The notes: generated from the sequence alone by a model not told the origin. A stretch of DNA of 64,000 nt from Cupriavidus basilensis OR16 (GCF_000243095.1 NZ_AHJE01000035.1:1-64000), one strand, 5' to 3'; shown: positions 46,702 through 57,703, counted from the first letter of the stretch. Numbers and translations are program-made.

Positions 46702-46881
46702 TCAATATCCGTCTCCCCCCATGCCACCGATGCCAGTCGTGCCGGTCGTGCCATTTGTGCCGCGGCCACCATCGCGCGAGGCCGAGGTGCGGCCGGCCCC
46801 GTCGCCACCGCCATCGGAGGAACAGGCTGCCACCGCCATCAAGGCTAGCAGCAGGGCACAAACCAGGCGGAGCGCCTTCAT
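46702..46881 (-). CDS. Small lipoprotein with Gly/Thr repeats, 59 aa
   Basis: Starts MKALRLVCALLLALM with AAGGAG six bases upstream. The lipobox is AVAACSS, followed by a short mature part rich in Gly, Thr, Asp and Asn (GTNGTTGTTGIGGMGG). It directly precedes the ECF sigma gene and is probably co-transcribed. The repeat type resembles the tail of the sigma factor. Function unknown. Confidence 0.65.
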   Translation of the reverse strand: MKALRLVCALLLALMAVAACSSDGGGDGAGRTSASRDGGRGTNGTTGTTGIGGMGGDGY

Positions 46882-47576
46882 GTTGGTCTCCTTGGCGGGC
46901 GGGCCGCATGCCGGCGGCATCGGGCGATGCCGCCGTCCGGTCCTGCCCATCCGAGTAAACGCGTGGCGCCCCGGTTTTATTCCGCAAAGCAGGCGTTTTG
47001 CCCCCGCTGCCGCGCAGCTTGCCGCATGGCCCACATCTTGGCCTGGCCCGTGCTGCGCGCGATACGTCGAGACGCTCCTTGCTTTGTCATTCAAGTGATC
47101 TAGAGTGATGTGATGCGCCATTTCGCCCGGCTGTGGCAGTGCTGGAGAAGCCACAGCGTGCGATGACACGATGGAGTGATCGCGCAATGGTTGGTATGAG
47201 TGCACTGATACGGGCTCGCATTCAGTTTGCGGAAATCACCTCTCTCTACCCTCTTCGCCTTCGTCCTGCCACCCGGCATGGCAAGGTCGGGCATCCAGGC
47301 TTTCGCGGCCTCTCCCGCACGCCGCGAGAGGCTTCCGGCCATCGCCGGCGTCCTGCGCGCGGCGTCTGTTCATCAACCTATCCACGACGACCGCCCACCG
47401 GCATGCAAGGCCGGGCCGGCCATTGTTCGCCTGCCAGGCACCAGCCGGCACAACTGTTGCCTGCGCGCCGCCTGGATCGCCGTGCCGTGTAGCGGCTGCG
47501 CCGGTCCAGGCCGGGTAGCCAGCGCGTGCGCGTGTTTGTGCTTCCCGTCCACTTCCACCGATTCCGAGGTCCCTTC
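46882..47576. other. Divergent intergenic region, 695 bp
   Basis: Between the small lipoprotein (-) and the RND adaptor (+). Holds a hairpin GCTGTGGC/GCCACAGC at 47130-47157 and a lower-GC patch near 47160-47240, plausible for promoters. Open frames exist on both strands but none has a ribosome site or recognisable family. No TetR/LysR repressor gene of the efflux operon is present. Confidence 0.4.
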
Positions 47577-48809
47577 ATGCGCATCGAGCGGGTTCCCTTT
47601 CGCCATATCAGTGCCGCGACGGTTGCCGTAATACTTGCTGCATGCGGACAGAAGCCCGCCGCGCCGCCGCCGAAAACGCTGGAGGTCGGCGTCGTCACCG
47701 TCAAGCCGGCCACCGTGCCCGTGACCTCGGAACTGCCGGGCCGCACCAGCGCCTTCCTGGTAGCGCAGGTGCGCGCGCGGGTCGACGGCATCGTGCTGCG
47801 CCGCGAGTTCACCGAGGGCGATGAGGTCAAGCTGGGCCAGCGCCTCTACAAGATCGACCCGGCGCCCTACATTGCGGCGCTCAACAATGCCAAGGCCACG
47901 CTGGCGAAGGCACAAGCCAACGTGGGCACGCAGAGCGCGCTGGTCCAGCGCTACAAGATCCTGGTGGCGGCCAACGCCGTGAGCAAGCAGGACTACGACA
48001 ACGCCGTGGCCGCGCTGGGCCAGGCCGTGGCCGACGTAGCATCGGGCAAGGCAGGGGTGGAAACCGCGCAGATCAACCTGGGCTACACCGATGTCGTGTC
48101 CCCCATCACCGGGCGCAGCGGCTTGTCGCAGGTCACGCCGGGCGCCTATGTGCAGGCCAGCCAAGCCACGCTGCTGACCACGGTGCAGCAACTGGACCCG
48201 GTCTACGTCAACTTGACGCAATCGAGTGTCGAGGGACTGCTGCTGCGCCGCCAGATCCAGGAGGGCCGCCTGCAGACCACGGGCGCCAACGCCGCCAAGG
48301 TCACGCTGCTGCTGGAGGACGGGCGGGCCTATCCGCTGCCCGGCAAGCTCCAGTTCACCGACGTGAGCGTGGACCAGAGCACGGGATCCGTGACGGTGCG
48401 CGCGATCTTCCCGAACAAGGATCGCGTGCTGCTGCCCGGGATGTTCGTGCGCGCGCGCATCGACGAAGGCGTCAACGACAAGGCCATCGTCGTGCCGCAG
48501 ATCGGCGTCACGCATGACGCCAAGGGACAGGCCGTGGCGCTGGTCGTCGGCCAGGACAACAAGGTGGCGCAACGACAGATCGTCGCCACGGGCACCTACG
48601 GCAGCGGCTGGGTGGTGGACAGCGGCCTGCAGCCGGGCGATCGCGTGATCGTCAACGGCGTGGAAAAAGCCAAACCGGGTATGACGGTCAAGCCGGTCGA
48701 AGCCCCGCAACCGGCGCAGCCGGCCTCCGGCGCGCAGGCCATGCCTGGCGCCGGCGCGCCAGCGGCATCGGCGCCGTCCGCAGTATCGGCAGCATCGGCC
48801 GCGCAATAA
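47577..48809 (+). CDS. RND efflux periplasmic adaptor (AcrA/MexA-like)
   Basis: 410 residues from [10 protein letters not shown] with a GAGGT site. It has a lipoprotein-type signal (ILAACGQK). The membrane-fusion layout follows: beta-barrel/lipoyl half ([24 protein letters not shown]), alpha-hairpin (~100-165), second lipoyl half ([16 protein letters not shown]), beta-barrel, and an Ala/Pro-rich tail. It links the permease to the outer-membrane channel for expulsion of amphiphilic drugs or solvents. First gene of a three-gene operon. Confidence 0.92.
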   Translation: MRIERVPFRHISAATVAVILAACGQKPAAPPPKTLEVGVVTVKPATVPVTSELPGRTSAFLVAQVRARVDGIVLRREFTEGDEVKLGQRLYKIDPAPYIAALNNAKATLAKAQANVGTQSALVQRYKILVAANAVSKQDYDNAVAALGQAVADVASGKAGVETAQINLGYTDVVSPITGRSGLSQVTPGAYVQASQATLLTTVQQLDPVYVNLTQSSVEGLLLRRQIQEGRLQTTGANAAKVTLLLEDGRAYPLPGKLQFTDVSVDQSTGSVTVRAIFPNKDRVLLPGMFVRARIDEGVNDKAIVVPQIGVTHDAKGQAVALVVGQDNKVAQRQIVATGTYGSGWVVDSGLQPGDRVIVNGVEKAKPGMTVKPVEAPQPAQPASGAQAMPGAGAPAASAPSAVSAASAAQ

Positions 48810-48824
48810 CCGGGAGCCAGCTTC

Positions 48825-51800
48825 ATGGCAAAGTTCTTTATCGACCGGCCGATTTTTGCGTGGGTGATCGCGATCATCCTGATGCTTGCCGGCCTCGCCG
48901 CGACCACCACGCTGCCCATTGCCCAGTACCCCACGATTGCCCCGCCGGCCGTGCAGATCAGCGCGACCTATCCCGGCGCTTCCGCCAAGACCGTCGAAGA
49001 CACCGTGACGCAGGTGATCGAGCAGCAGATGAGCGGCCTGGACCACCTGCTGTACCTGTCGTCCACCAGCGACGACTCCGGCACCGCCACCATCACGCTG
49101 ACCTTCGCCGCCGGCACCAACCCGGACATCGCGCAGGTCCAGGTGCAAAACAAGCTGCAACTGGCCACCCGCTGCTGCCGCAGGCCGTGCAGCAACTGGG
49201 CACCAAGGTCACCAAGTCGAGCAGCAGCTTCCACGGTGTCGGCACGGTGACGCTGTTCGGCTCGCAGTACGCCATGCGGATCTGGCTCGACGCCACCAAG
49301 CTCAACAATTACGGCCTGACCCCGATCGACATCAGGAGCGCGGTCGCCGCCCAGAACGTGCAGGTCGCCGGCGGCAGCCTGGGCGGCACGCCGTCGGTGC
49401 CGGGCCAGATGCTGCAAGCCACCATCACCGAGGCCACGCTGCTGCAAACCCCCGTGCAGTTCGGCAATATCCTGCTCAAGGTGAATACCGACGGCTCGCA
49501 GGTGCGCCTGAAGGATGTGGCGCGCATCGAGCTTGGCGGCGAGAACTACAACTTCGACACCAAGTACAACGGCCAGCCGACCGCGGCCTTCGGCATCCAG
49601 CTGGCCACCGGCGCCAACGCGCTGGCCACGGCCAAGGCCGTGCGCGCCAAGATGGCCGAGCTGCAGCGTTACGCGCCGCAAGGCGTGGTGGTGGAGTATC
49701 CGTACGACATCACGCCGTTCATCACGCTGTCGATCGAGGAGGTGGTCAAGACGCTGATCGAGGGCATCGTGCTGGTGTTCCTGGTGATGTACCTGTTCCT
49801 GCAAAACCTGCGCGCCACGCTGATTCCGACCATCGCGGTGCCGGTGGTGCTGCTGGGCACGTTCGCGGTGATGTCGGTGGTTGGATTCTCGATCAACACG
49901 TTGTCGATGTTCGGCATGGTGCTGGCCATCGGCCTGCTGGTGGACGATGCGATCGTGGTGGTGGAAAACGTCGAGCGGGTGATGGCCGAGGAAGGCTTGT
50001 CGCCGCGCGACGCCACGCGCAAGGCCATGGAGCAGATCACCGGCGCGCTGGTGGGCGTAGCGCTGGTGCTCTCGGCGGTGTTCGTGCCGGTGGCGTTCTC
50101 GGGCGGCTCCGTGGGCGCGATCTACCGGCAGTTCTCGCTGACCATCGTGGCCGCCATGGTGTTGTCCGTGCTGGTCGCCCTGATCCTGACGCCTGCGTTG
50201 TGCGCCAGCCTGCTCGAGCCGATCCCGAAAGGCCATCACGACGAAAAGACCGGCTTCTTTGGCTGGTTCAACCGCACCTTCGCCAGGAGCCAGCAGAAGT
50301 ACCACGGCGGGGTGGTGCACGTGATCCGGCGCTCGGGGCGCTGGCTGGTCCTCTACTTGATGGTGATCCTGGTGGTCGGCTTCCTGTTCGTGCGGCTGCC
50401 GAAATCCTTCCTGCCCGAAGAAGACCAGGGCACGATGTTCGTGCTGGTGCAGGCGCCCGTGGGCTCCACGCAGGAGCGCACCGCCAAGGTGCTGCTGGAC
50501 GTGCAGAACTACTTGCTGGACAGCGAGAAAGACTCGGTGGAGGCGGTGCTCACGGTCAACGGCTTCAGCTTTGCCGGGCGCGGCCAGAACTCGGGGCTGG
50601 TGTTCGTGCGGCTGAAGGACTTCACCAAGCGGGAATCCTCGAACCTGAAAGCGCCCGCCCTGGTCGGCCGGATCTTCGGGCACTTCGCCGGGTACAAGGA
50701 CGCCAACATCTTCCCGTTGAACCCACCCTCGATCCCCGAGCTCGGCACGGCCGCGGGCTTTGACTTCGAGCTGCAGGACCGCGCCGGCGTGAGCCATGAG
50801 AAGCTGATGCAGGCGCGCAACATGCTGCTGGGCATGGCGGCAAAAGACCCGCTGCTGGCGCAGGTGCGCCCTAACGGCCTGAACGACACGCCGCAGTTCA
50901 AGGTCAACATCGACCGCGAAAAAGCCGACGCGCTGGGCGTTAGCGCCGCCGACATCGACCAGACTTTCTCGACCGCCTGGGCATCGCTATACATCAACAA
51001 CTTCCTCGATACCGACAACCGGATCAAGAAGGTCTACGTGCAGGGCGAACCGAAGTTCCGCATGAACCCGGAAGACCTGAACACCTGGTACGTGCGCAAT
51101 GCGGCTGGCACGATGGTGCCGTTCGGTGCCTTCGGCTCGGGGGCGTGGATCTACGGCTCCCCCAAGCTCGAGCGCTTCAACGGCATCCCGGCGGTCGAGA
51201 TCCAGGGCTCGGCGGCAGCCGGCAAATCGACCGGCCAGGCGATGAACGCCATGGAGGCCATCGCGGCGAAGCTGCCCGAGGGCATCGGCTACGAATGGAC
51301 CGGCTTGTCATACCAGGAGCGCCAGTCCGGCTCACAGGCGCCGCTGCTCTACGGCATCTCGATCCTCGTCGTGTTCCTTTGCCTGGCCGCGCTGTATGAG
51401 AGCTGGTCGATCCCGTTCTCGGTGATCATGGTGGTGCCGCTGGGCATTCTGGGCGCGCTGCTGGCCGCCACCCTGCGCGGGCTGGAGAACGACGTCTTCT
51501 TCCAGGTCGGCCTGCTGACCACGGTGGGGCTGTCGGCGAAGAACGCCATCCTGATCGTGGAGTTCGCGCGCGACCTGCGCGACCAGGGCATGAGCACCAT
51601 CGACGCGGCGGTGGAGGCGGCACGCCTGCGCTTGCGCCCGATCCTGATGACATCGCTGGCCTTCATCCTTGGCGTGATGCCGCTGGCGCTCAGCAATGGC
51701 GCTGGCGCCGGCAGCCAGCATGCGATCGGCACCGGGGTGATCGGCGGGATGCTGACCGCCACCTTCCTGGCGATCTTCATGATCCCGATGTTCTTCGTCG

Positions 51801-51925
51801 TGATCGGCAAGTTCAGCAAGACCAAGAAGAAGCCCGGAAGTCCGCCCCAGACCGCACCCGCGCCGGCAGGCCCCACGGACGGCGGCGATGAAGGTAGCAC
51901 CGGCACGCCTGGTCAAGGACATTGA
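48825..51925 (+). pseudogene. RND efflux permease (AcrB/MexB-like, HAE1), single-base frameshift
   Basis: Starts [16 protein letters not shown], 15 bp after the adaptor. After QNKLQLAT the frame breaks. Restoring one C at the CCC run 49168-49170 gives continuous [14 protein letters not shown], and the rest reads on without damage for about 900 residues. Motifs of the family are present: proton-relay segment [18 protein letters not shown], and helices up to [13 protein letters not shown]. Total length of about 1033 residues is normal. A one-base loss in a C run may be a sequencing error; if real, the pump is inactive unless frameshifting occurs. Confidence 0.85.
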
Positions 51926-51926
51926 G

Positions 51927-53423
51927 ATGCCCAGACTCGCATTGATCGCCACCGCCGCGGCCATGCTGGCCGCCGGCTGCACGCTCCAGCCGCGCTACGA
52001 GCGCCCCGCCGCGCCCGTTGCCCCCGCCTTCCCGGCCGGTGGCGTCTACGACAAGCAGCCGGAGCCCGCCAGCGGCGCGGCCAGCGCGCCCGCGCCCGAG
52101 ATCGGCTGGCGGGACTTCTTTGCCGACGCGCGCCTGCAGCGCCTGCTGGAACTCGCGCTCAAGAACAACCGCGACCTGCGCGTGTCGGTGCTGAACATGG
52201 AAGCGGCGCGCGCGCAGTACCAGATCAGCCGCGCCGGCCTGTTCCCGGTCGTCAACGGGGTGGCCTCGCAGACCCGCTCGCGCACGCCGGAGAACCTGTC
52301 TTTCCTTGGCAAGACCATCTCAGGCGAGTACTCGGTCGGCCTCAACGTGTCGTGGGAAATCGACTTCTTCGGCCGCATCCGCAGCTTGAGCGACCAGGCC
52401 CTCGCGCAGTTCCTGTCGCTGGCGGAAAGCCGCAGGGCGGCGGAGCTGGCCTTGCTGTCGTCGGTGGCGGACCAGTACCTCACCATGCTCAGCTACGACG
52501 ACGCGCTGGCCGTCACGCGCGGCACGCTGGTGACGGCCGAGGAGTCGTTGCGTATCACCAGCCTGCAGTTTGACGTCGGCACGGGCTCGGAGCTGGCCTT
52601 GCGCCAGGCCGAGGGTGTGGTCGAGCAGGCGCGCGCCAACCTGGAAACGGAAAGCCGGTTGCGTGCGCAGTCCGAGAATGCGCTGGTGCTGCTGGTGGGC
52701 GAGCCGCTGCCGGACGACCTGCCGCCTGGCCTGCCGCTCAACGGCCAGGCCTTGCTGGCCGACATCCCAGCGGGCCTGCCCTCCGACCTGCTGATCCGGC
52801 GCCCGGACATCGCCGCCGCGGAGCAATCGCTGCGGGCTGCGAACGCCAACATCGGCGCGGCGCGCGCGGCGTTTTTCCCGCGGGTGACGCTCACCGGCAG
52901 CGCGGGCACGCTGTCGCCCACGCTGGGCGGCTTGTTCAAGCCGGGCTCCGGCGCCTGGTCGTTCGCGCCGCAGATCACCCTGCCGATCTTCCAGGGCGGC
53001 GCCAATGTCGCCGCGCTGGACCTGGCCCAGGTGCAAAAGCGCATCGAGATCGCCGTCTACGAGAAAGCCATCCAGACCGCCTTTCGCGAAGTGTCGGATG
53101 GCCTGGCGGCGCGCGGCACCTATGACAACCAGATCAAGGCGCTCGAGCGCTTCACCGGCTCGCAGGAGCGGCGGCTGGTGCTGTCGGACCTGCGCTTTCG
53201 CAACGGGGTGGACAGCTACCTGAGCGTGCTGACCGCGCAGAACGACCTCTATAGTGCGCAGTTGCTGCTGATCAACGCCCGGCTGCAACGGTTGATCAAC
53301 CTGGTCGATCTCTACCAGTTCCTCGGCGGCGGATGGATCGAGCGCGCGGGCGACACGCCCCGCCCAGCGGACGCGCCGGTCGACTACAGCGCGAACGCGC
53401 CGGGCCCGGCGGCCGCGCCGTAG
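51927..53423 (+). CDS. RND efflux outer-membrane factor (OprM/NodT family)
   Basis: 498 residues from MPRLALIATA, directly after the permease stop (1-base gap). Lipobox LAAGC; the body has the duplicated TolC-like helical repeats, with NRDLRVSVLNMEAARAQYQI in the first and the NANIGAARAAFFPRVTLTGS segment opening the second. LPAGLPSDLLIRRPDI-type sequence between them is the family hallmark. It forms the trimeric exit duct of the pump. Confidence 0.93.
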   Translation: MPRLALIATAAAMLAAGCTLQPRYERPAAPVAPAFPAGGVYDKQPEPASGAASAPAPEIGWRDFFADARLQRLLELALKNNRDLRVSVLNMEAARAQYQISRAGLFPVVNGVASQTRSRTPENLSFLGKTISGEYSVGLNVSWEIDFFGRIRSLSDQALAQFLSLAESRRAAELALLSSVADQYLTMLSYDDALAVTRGTLVTAEESLRITSLQFDVGTGSELALRQAEGVVEQARANLETESRLRAQSENALVLLVGEPLPDDLPPGLPLNGQALLADIPAGLPSDLLIRRPDIAAAEQSLRAANANIGAARAAFFPRVTLTGSAGTLSPTLGGLFKPGSGAWSFAPQITLPIFQGGANVAALDLAQVQKRIEIAVYEKAIQTAFREVSDGLAARGTYDNQIKALERFTGSQERRLVLSDLRFRNGVDSYLSVLTAQNDLYSAQLLLINARLQRLINLVDLYQFLGGGWIERAGDTPRPADAPVDYSANAPGPAAAP

Positions 53424-53431
53424 CCTGTCCG

Positions 53432-54202
53432 CTATGCCAGCCGCTGGCAGCTATACGCCTCGGTCCGGTAAGGGAACGCCACGCTGGCCTTGCCGGCCAG
53501 CGCCGGGCTGCCATCGATCACGGCAAGCAGCCGGGCGCGCACCGCGTCCTGCTCCGCGGCCGGCAGCGAGGCAATGAAGCTGACCGACATCACCCGGTCC
53601 ACGATCACCTGCTGCGCGGGGCCAATGTGCTCGTAAGGCAGGCTGGCCAGCGCCAGCTCGCCGAACCCGCTGCCCGGAAAGACCGCCTTCCAGTCGCCCT
53701 TGTAGAAGCGCGGCGCATCGCCCTCGAACGGGGTCATGATGGCGGTCAGCTGCGCCACCCAGTCGACCGATTCGTCGCGCACGTTCCACACCAGGCCAAG
53801 CTTGCCGCCCGGGCGCAGCACACGGCCGATCTCGGCCATGGCGGCGGCATTGGCAAACCAGTGGAACGCCTGCGCGCAGACCACCGCGTCGACGCTGGCG
53901 TCGGGCAGCGGGATGGCCTCGGCCGTGCCTTCCAGCGCCTGCACGGCGGGCAGCGCGGCGCTGAGCTGGGCCCGCATCGCCGCCACCGGTTCCACCGCGA
54001 TCACGCTGGCGCCGGTGGCCAGCAGCAGGCGGCTGAACTTGCCGGTGCCGGCGCCCAGGTCCAGCACCGTATTGCCGCGCTGCAGGCCGAGCTCGGTTGT
54101 CAGCCAGGCGCCAAGCGCGCTCGGATAGTCGGGACGCCCGCGGGCGTAGGTATCGGCCTGGCTGGAGAAGCCCTGGGCAGCGGCGTGGTGGATGTCGGTC
54201 AT
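53432..54202 (-). CDS. Class I SAM-dependent methyltransferase
   Basis: 256 residues. SAM-binding motif I VLDLGAGTGKFSR is at residues ~45-57, motif II acidic end at VIAVEPVAAM, and DAVVCAQAFHWF is the usual motif IV. The family (UbiE/trans-aconitate-like methyltransferase fold) acts on small molecules; the substrate is unknown. Convergent with the efflux operon, 8 bp between stops. Confidence 0.88.
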   Translation of the reverse strand: MTDIHHAAAQGFSSQADTYARGRPDYPSALGAWLTTELGLQRGNTVLDLGAGTGKFSRLLLATGASVIAVEPVAAMRAQLSAALPAVQALEGTAEAIPLPDASVDAVVCAQAFHWFANAAAMAEIGRVLRPGGKLGLVWNVRDESVDWVAQLTAIMTPFEGDAPRFYKGDWKAVFPGSGFGELALASLPYEHIGPAQQVIVDRVMSVSFIASLPAAEQDAVRARLLAVIDGSPALAGKASVAFPYRTEAYSCQRLA

Positions 54203-54286
54203 GGTTGCGTCTCTCTGTTGTGCGTTGGACAGGCGCTCCGGAGCCAGCCCATCGCCGCAGCGGCGCCGGGCGTGGGGGAAGTGGAA

Positions 54287-55161
54287 CTAGAACGAAGGCA
54301 CCGGGTTCTCGCCCTGGCTGACCAGGTACTTGCCGTCCTGGAAGCGATAGCGCACCACCGCATCCAGCGATTTGCGCCGCGGCTTGCCCGCGCCGCCCGG
54401 GACTTTGACCTCCTGGCCCTGGAACGTCACGGTCAGGTCGCCCGGCGTGTCCGCGCCAAGGGCGAATGCCGGCTTGCCTTCTACCGCGTAGCAGACCTGC
54501 TCGCCGGCATCCTGGCTATCCGTGCCGCGCCGAGGGAACGCATCGGCCTTGCCTGACAGCGCCTCGTCGAGTCCGTGGCCGATATCTTTGCGATCGACGA
54601 CTCGCCGAGCGAGCCTTCCCCACCTGAGAAGTCGTAGCCGTCGACACGCCGGCTGAGCTGCCAGCCGCCAGGGCTTTCGCCACTGGCCATGGCATCGCGC
54701 GTAAAGAAGTACGCGCCCAGCCAGGCACCCGCCACGTGGCTATTGTTGCGCGTGCCACCTTCATCCACCACCATGCCCTCGGTCAGCATCACCGCATGGG
54801 TGTCGTCCAGCCGGATCACCTGGATCGGCTTGACATCGATGGTGCCCTCCACCAGCGGCGCCTCGCCCGTGCCCTTGTAGTCCGGGTCCGGCAACGCGGC
54901 GCGCACCACGCGGCCTTTGTCGTCGTCGCGCCAGGCGGGAAAGGCCAGCAGGATCAACGCCTCGCGCTTGAGGGTGTCGGCCTGCGCAACCGCTGCCGAA
55001 GCCGGTGCGGCCTGCGCGGACGAAGCGCCAGCCGGCGCGGGCGAGGCGTCATGCCGCGAGCAGGCGGACAAGCCGAGGCAAAGCGCCAGGGCCGGCGCCA
55101 GCATCCGCCTGGCAATACGTCGGGAATCCGCACAGGTGGCACGAAGCAAGCAAAGAGTCAT
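54287..55161 (-). pseudogene. Uncharacterised lipoprotein, frameshifted near the C-terminus
   Basis: Starts at MTLCLLRATC (or 19 codons later at MLAPALALC); lipobox LSACS. The mature part runs well to about YDFSGGEGSLGE. Near 54590-54620 the frame moves by one base; the other frame continues sensibly with VVDRKDIGHGLDEALSGKAD, CYAVEGKPAFALG, GDLTVTFQGQEVKVPGG and ends ENPVPSF. Without the shift the protein ends in Arg-rich nonsense. A GGTGGGG run is close to the break. No family recognised. Confidence 0.65.
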
Positions 55162-55317
55162 GTTGACGGCGGGCGCAATGGCCGCGGCTGCACGGCCAGG
55201 AATGGGGAGGCAAAGCGAGAAACGGGAACCGCGGGGAATGGCCACGCGGATGCCGCGCACCGCACTATCCGCGAGCCGGTCCACGCCGTCAAGGTGGGCG
55301 GGCTGCAATCCGGGTCT

Positions 55318-56463
55318 TCAAGCCGGGGCTTGGGGCGCAGAGGCAGAAGCCATGGCCGCCTCGAGCGCGGGCAGGTTGCCCTCGCCGAAGCCATGGTAGT
55401 TGTCGCGTTGGACGATTTCGAAGAAGAACTCGCCGGCCTCGCGGCGGGCAAAGGCTTGCAGGAAGGCTTCGCGCGTGCCGTCGTCGCGCAGCGCCCCGTC
55501 CACCAGGATGCCATAGCGCCGCAAGGCTGCTAGATCCAGCCCGTGTCCCGGCACGCGCGCGTCCACGGTGTCGTAGTAGGCCGCGGGCGGCTCGACGAAG
55601 CGCACGCCGTTGCGCGCCAGCGCGGCTGCGCTGGCCACCAGGTCGTCGGTCGCCAGCGCAATGTGCTGGATGCCCTCGCCGTGATGCCCTGACAGGTAGT
55701 GCTCCATCTGGTCGTGGCGTTGCGTGCCTTTCTCGTAGATCGGGATGCGAATCAGGCCGCAGGGCGAGAGCAGCACGCGGGAATCGCTCGCAACATGCCA
55801 GCCGGCATTGACCTCATGGATTTCCCGAAAGCCCAGCACCTTGCGATAAAAATCGAGCCATTCTTCCAGATGCCCGGGATCGACCGCCTGCGTCACGTGA
55901 TCCACGCGGGCCAGGCCGGCGCCCGAAGGTGGCGCGGCAGTATCCGTGCCGGCATGCGCCAGCGAGCGGAAATCGACGTCGTAGATGGAGATGTCGCCCA
56001 CGTCGCCAGGGCGCCCCTCCTTGCCGCGCCAGCGGTCGATAAAGTAGATGATGGAGCGGCCGATGCCCTGGATAGCCGGAATGTTCAACTCCATGGGGCC
56101 AACCGTGCCGGCCTCGAACGGCCACGCACCGGCCTCGACCGCGCGCGCGAACGCCGTTGCGGCATCGTTCACGCGGATGCCGACCGCGCAGATCGAGAGG
56201 CCATATTCGGAGGCATAGCGGGTGGCGAAGGAATCCGGCTCCGCGTCGACGATGAAATTCATCTCGCCCTGGCGGAACAGCTTCACGTCCTTGTGCCGGT
56301 GCTGGGCAATGGCATGAAAGCCGAAACGCTCGAAGGTACGCCCAAGCGCTGCGGGATCGGGGGACGCAAATTCGACGAACTCATAACCCATGATGCCCAG
56401 CGGATTCTCCCAAGGCTGGAAATCGTCGGTGCGCGACGAAAAAACGTCTGCCGGTCGGCTCAT
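55318..56463 (-). CDS. 4-hydroxyphenylpyruvate-dioxygenase-like VOC protein
   Basis: 381 residues with AAGGAG before the ATG. Two VOC domains; the C-terminal one carries the Fe(II) triad of HPPD: His in RVDHVTQAV, His in GIQHIALATDD and Glu in GEFFFEIVQRDN. It may be true HPPD (tyrosine breakdown to homogentisate). Alternatively it may belong to the adjacent shikimate genes, since HPPD-like domains are fused to dehydroshikimate dehydratase in QuiC proteins. It is divergent from the shikimate-dehydrogenase gene across an operator-bearing region. Confidence 0.85.
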   Translation of the reverse strand: MSRPADVFSSRTDDFQPWENPLGIMGYEFVEFASPDPAALGRTFERFGFHAIAQHRHKDVKLFRQGEMNFIVDAEPDSFATRYASEYGLSICAVGIRVNDAATAFARAVEAGAWPFEAGTVGPMELNIPAIQGIGRSIIYFIDRWRGKEGRPGDVGDISIYDVDFRSLAHAGTDTAAPPSGAGLARVDHVTQAVDPGHLEEWLDFYRKVLGFREIHEVNAGWHVASDSRVLLSPCGLIRIPIYEKGTQRHDQMEHYLSGHHGEGIQHIALATDDLVASAAALARNGVRFVEPPAAYYDTVDARVPGHGLDLAALRRYGILVDGALRDDGTREAFLQAFARREAGEFFFEIVQRDNYHGFGEGNLPALEAAMASASAPQAPA

Positions 56464-56652
56464 GTCTGCTCCTTTTTATGTGGTCCGTGGTGGCTGCGGG
56501 TGTTAGCCATCATAGCAAGGGCCTTGGCTTCGCTCTAGCCCGGGCGCCGTGCCCCCCCCGCACCGCCGTGCCGGGGTGGGCACGGCGGCAGCCGAAGCCT
56601 AGCCGGCGTCCCGCGTGCCAACAATGGCAGCGCCCAGGCCTGCCACGCTATT

Positions 56653-56787
56653 CGTGCGCGAGCGCACGATGAACGCACAAATCAAGGGTAAACCCTGATT
56701 TTCGGTGGCGCCCCGCTTGAGGAGCCTCATCCACGGGCAAACCCGAATTTCACACCATAAGCGCGCATATACGTGCGATTATCGCGC
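56653..56787. promoter_or_regulatory. Palindromic operator candidates, HPPD-like/shikimate dehydrogenase divergent region
   Basis: CGTGCGC-GA-GCGCACG at 56653-56668 and GTGCGATTATCGCGC at 56773-56787. The second differs from the reverse complement of the site at 63450-63464 only at its centre. They lie in the 434-bp gap between two start codons and fit IclR-type dimer sites. No other gene was seen in this gap. Confidence 0.5.
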
Positions 56788-56897
56788 ATGATGCGGCTTG
56801 AATCTCTTGGTTCGCATCACGTCACCCCCTAAGCTTGCGCTAACCACAGCGCTTCCGCCTCGCGGGATAGACGGCAACACGGACCCCAGACCCCACC

Positions 56898-57703
56898 ATG
56901 ATCGACGGCAAGACCACCCTCATCGCGCACATCGGCTACCCCACCGAGTCCTTCAAGGCGCCAATGATCTACAACCCCTGGTTTGCACAGCGCGGCATCA
57001 ATGCCGTGGTGGTGCCCATGGGACTGAAAGCCGAGCACTTCGCCGACGGCTTTCGCGCGCTGTTCCGGCTGACCAACCTGCGCGGCGCGCTCATCACCAT
57101 GCCGCACAAGGTCTCCACCATGGCACTGGTGGACGCGCTCACCCCGACAGCCCGCATCGCCGGCGCCTGCAACGCGGTACTGCTGCGCGATGACGGCACC
57201 TTGCTCGGCGATCAGTTCGATGGCGCGGGCTTCGTGCGCGGCATCCAGCGCAAAGGCTGCCAGTTGGAGGGCGCGTGGGTTCGGCCATCGCCGCGTCGCT
57301 GGCCGGCGCCGGCGTGACGCGGCTAGGCCTGTTCGATGCGCGCGACGCGTCGGCGCAGGCATTGGCCGCGCGGCTGCAGGCGCACTACCCGCAATTGCAG
57401 GTAAGCACAGGCTCGAACGATCCCGCCGGCTACCAGTTGGTGGTCAACGCCACGCCGCTGGGCATGAACGAGGCCGACCCCCTGCCCTTCGATGTCAGCC
57501 GCATCGACCCGCAAGCCTGGGTGGGCGAGGTCGTGATGAAGACGGAGTACACGCCCCTGCTGCGCGCGGCGTTGGAGCGCGGCTGCCAGGTCCAGGTGGG
57601 CACGGACATGTTGTTCGAGATGATTCCCGCCTATCTCGAATTCTTTGGCTTTGGCACGGCCACGGCCGAAGAGCTGCGCGCCGTCGCCAGGCTCGCATAC
57701 TGA
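56898..57703 (+). pseudogene. Shikimate/quinate dehydrogenase-like gene lacking its NADP loop
   Basis: Starts MIDGKTTLIAHIGYPTESFKAPMIYN, or in short IGYPTESFKAP, the AroE substrate-binding start; NLRGALITMPHK and RIAGACNAVLLRDDG are the catalytic Lys and Asn/Asp segments. After GCQLEGA the frame changes and resumes at VGSAIAASLAGAGV. The stretch expected between, the Rossmann strand and GxGG loop, is missing: about eight to nine codons, leaving a frame change consistent with loss of 3n+1 bases. The remainder (VVNATPLGM, GTDMLFEMIPAYLEFF) is normal. As written the protein could not bind cofactor. Deletion or assembly loss in a GC-rich loop are both possible. Confidence 0.82.

Noticed and set aside
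47133-47631. Possible regulator gene upstream of the RND operon
   Set aside because: Open frames there are Arg/Pro-rich, lack a helix-turn-helix pattern and have poor start contexts.
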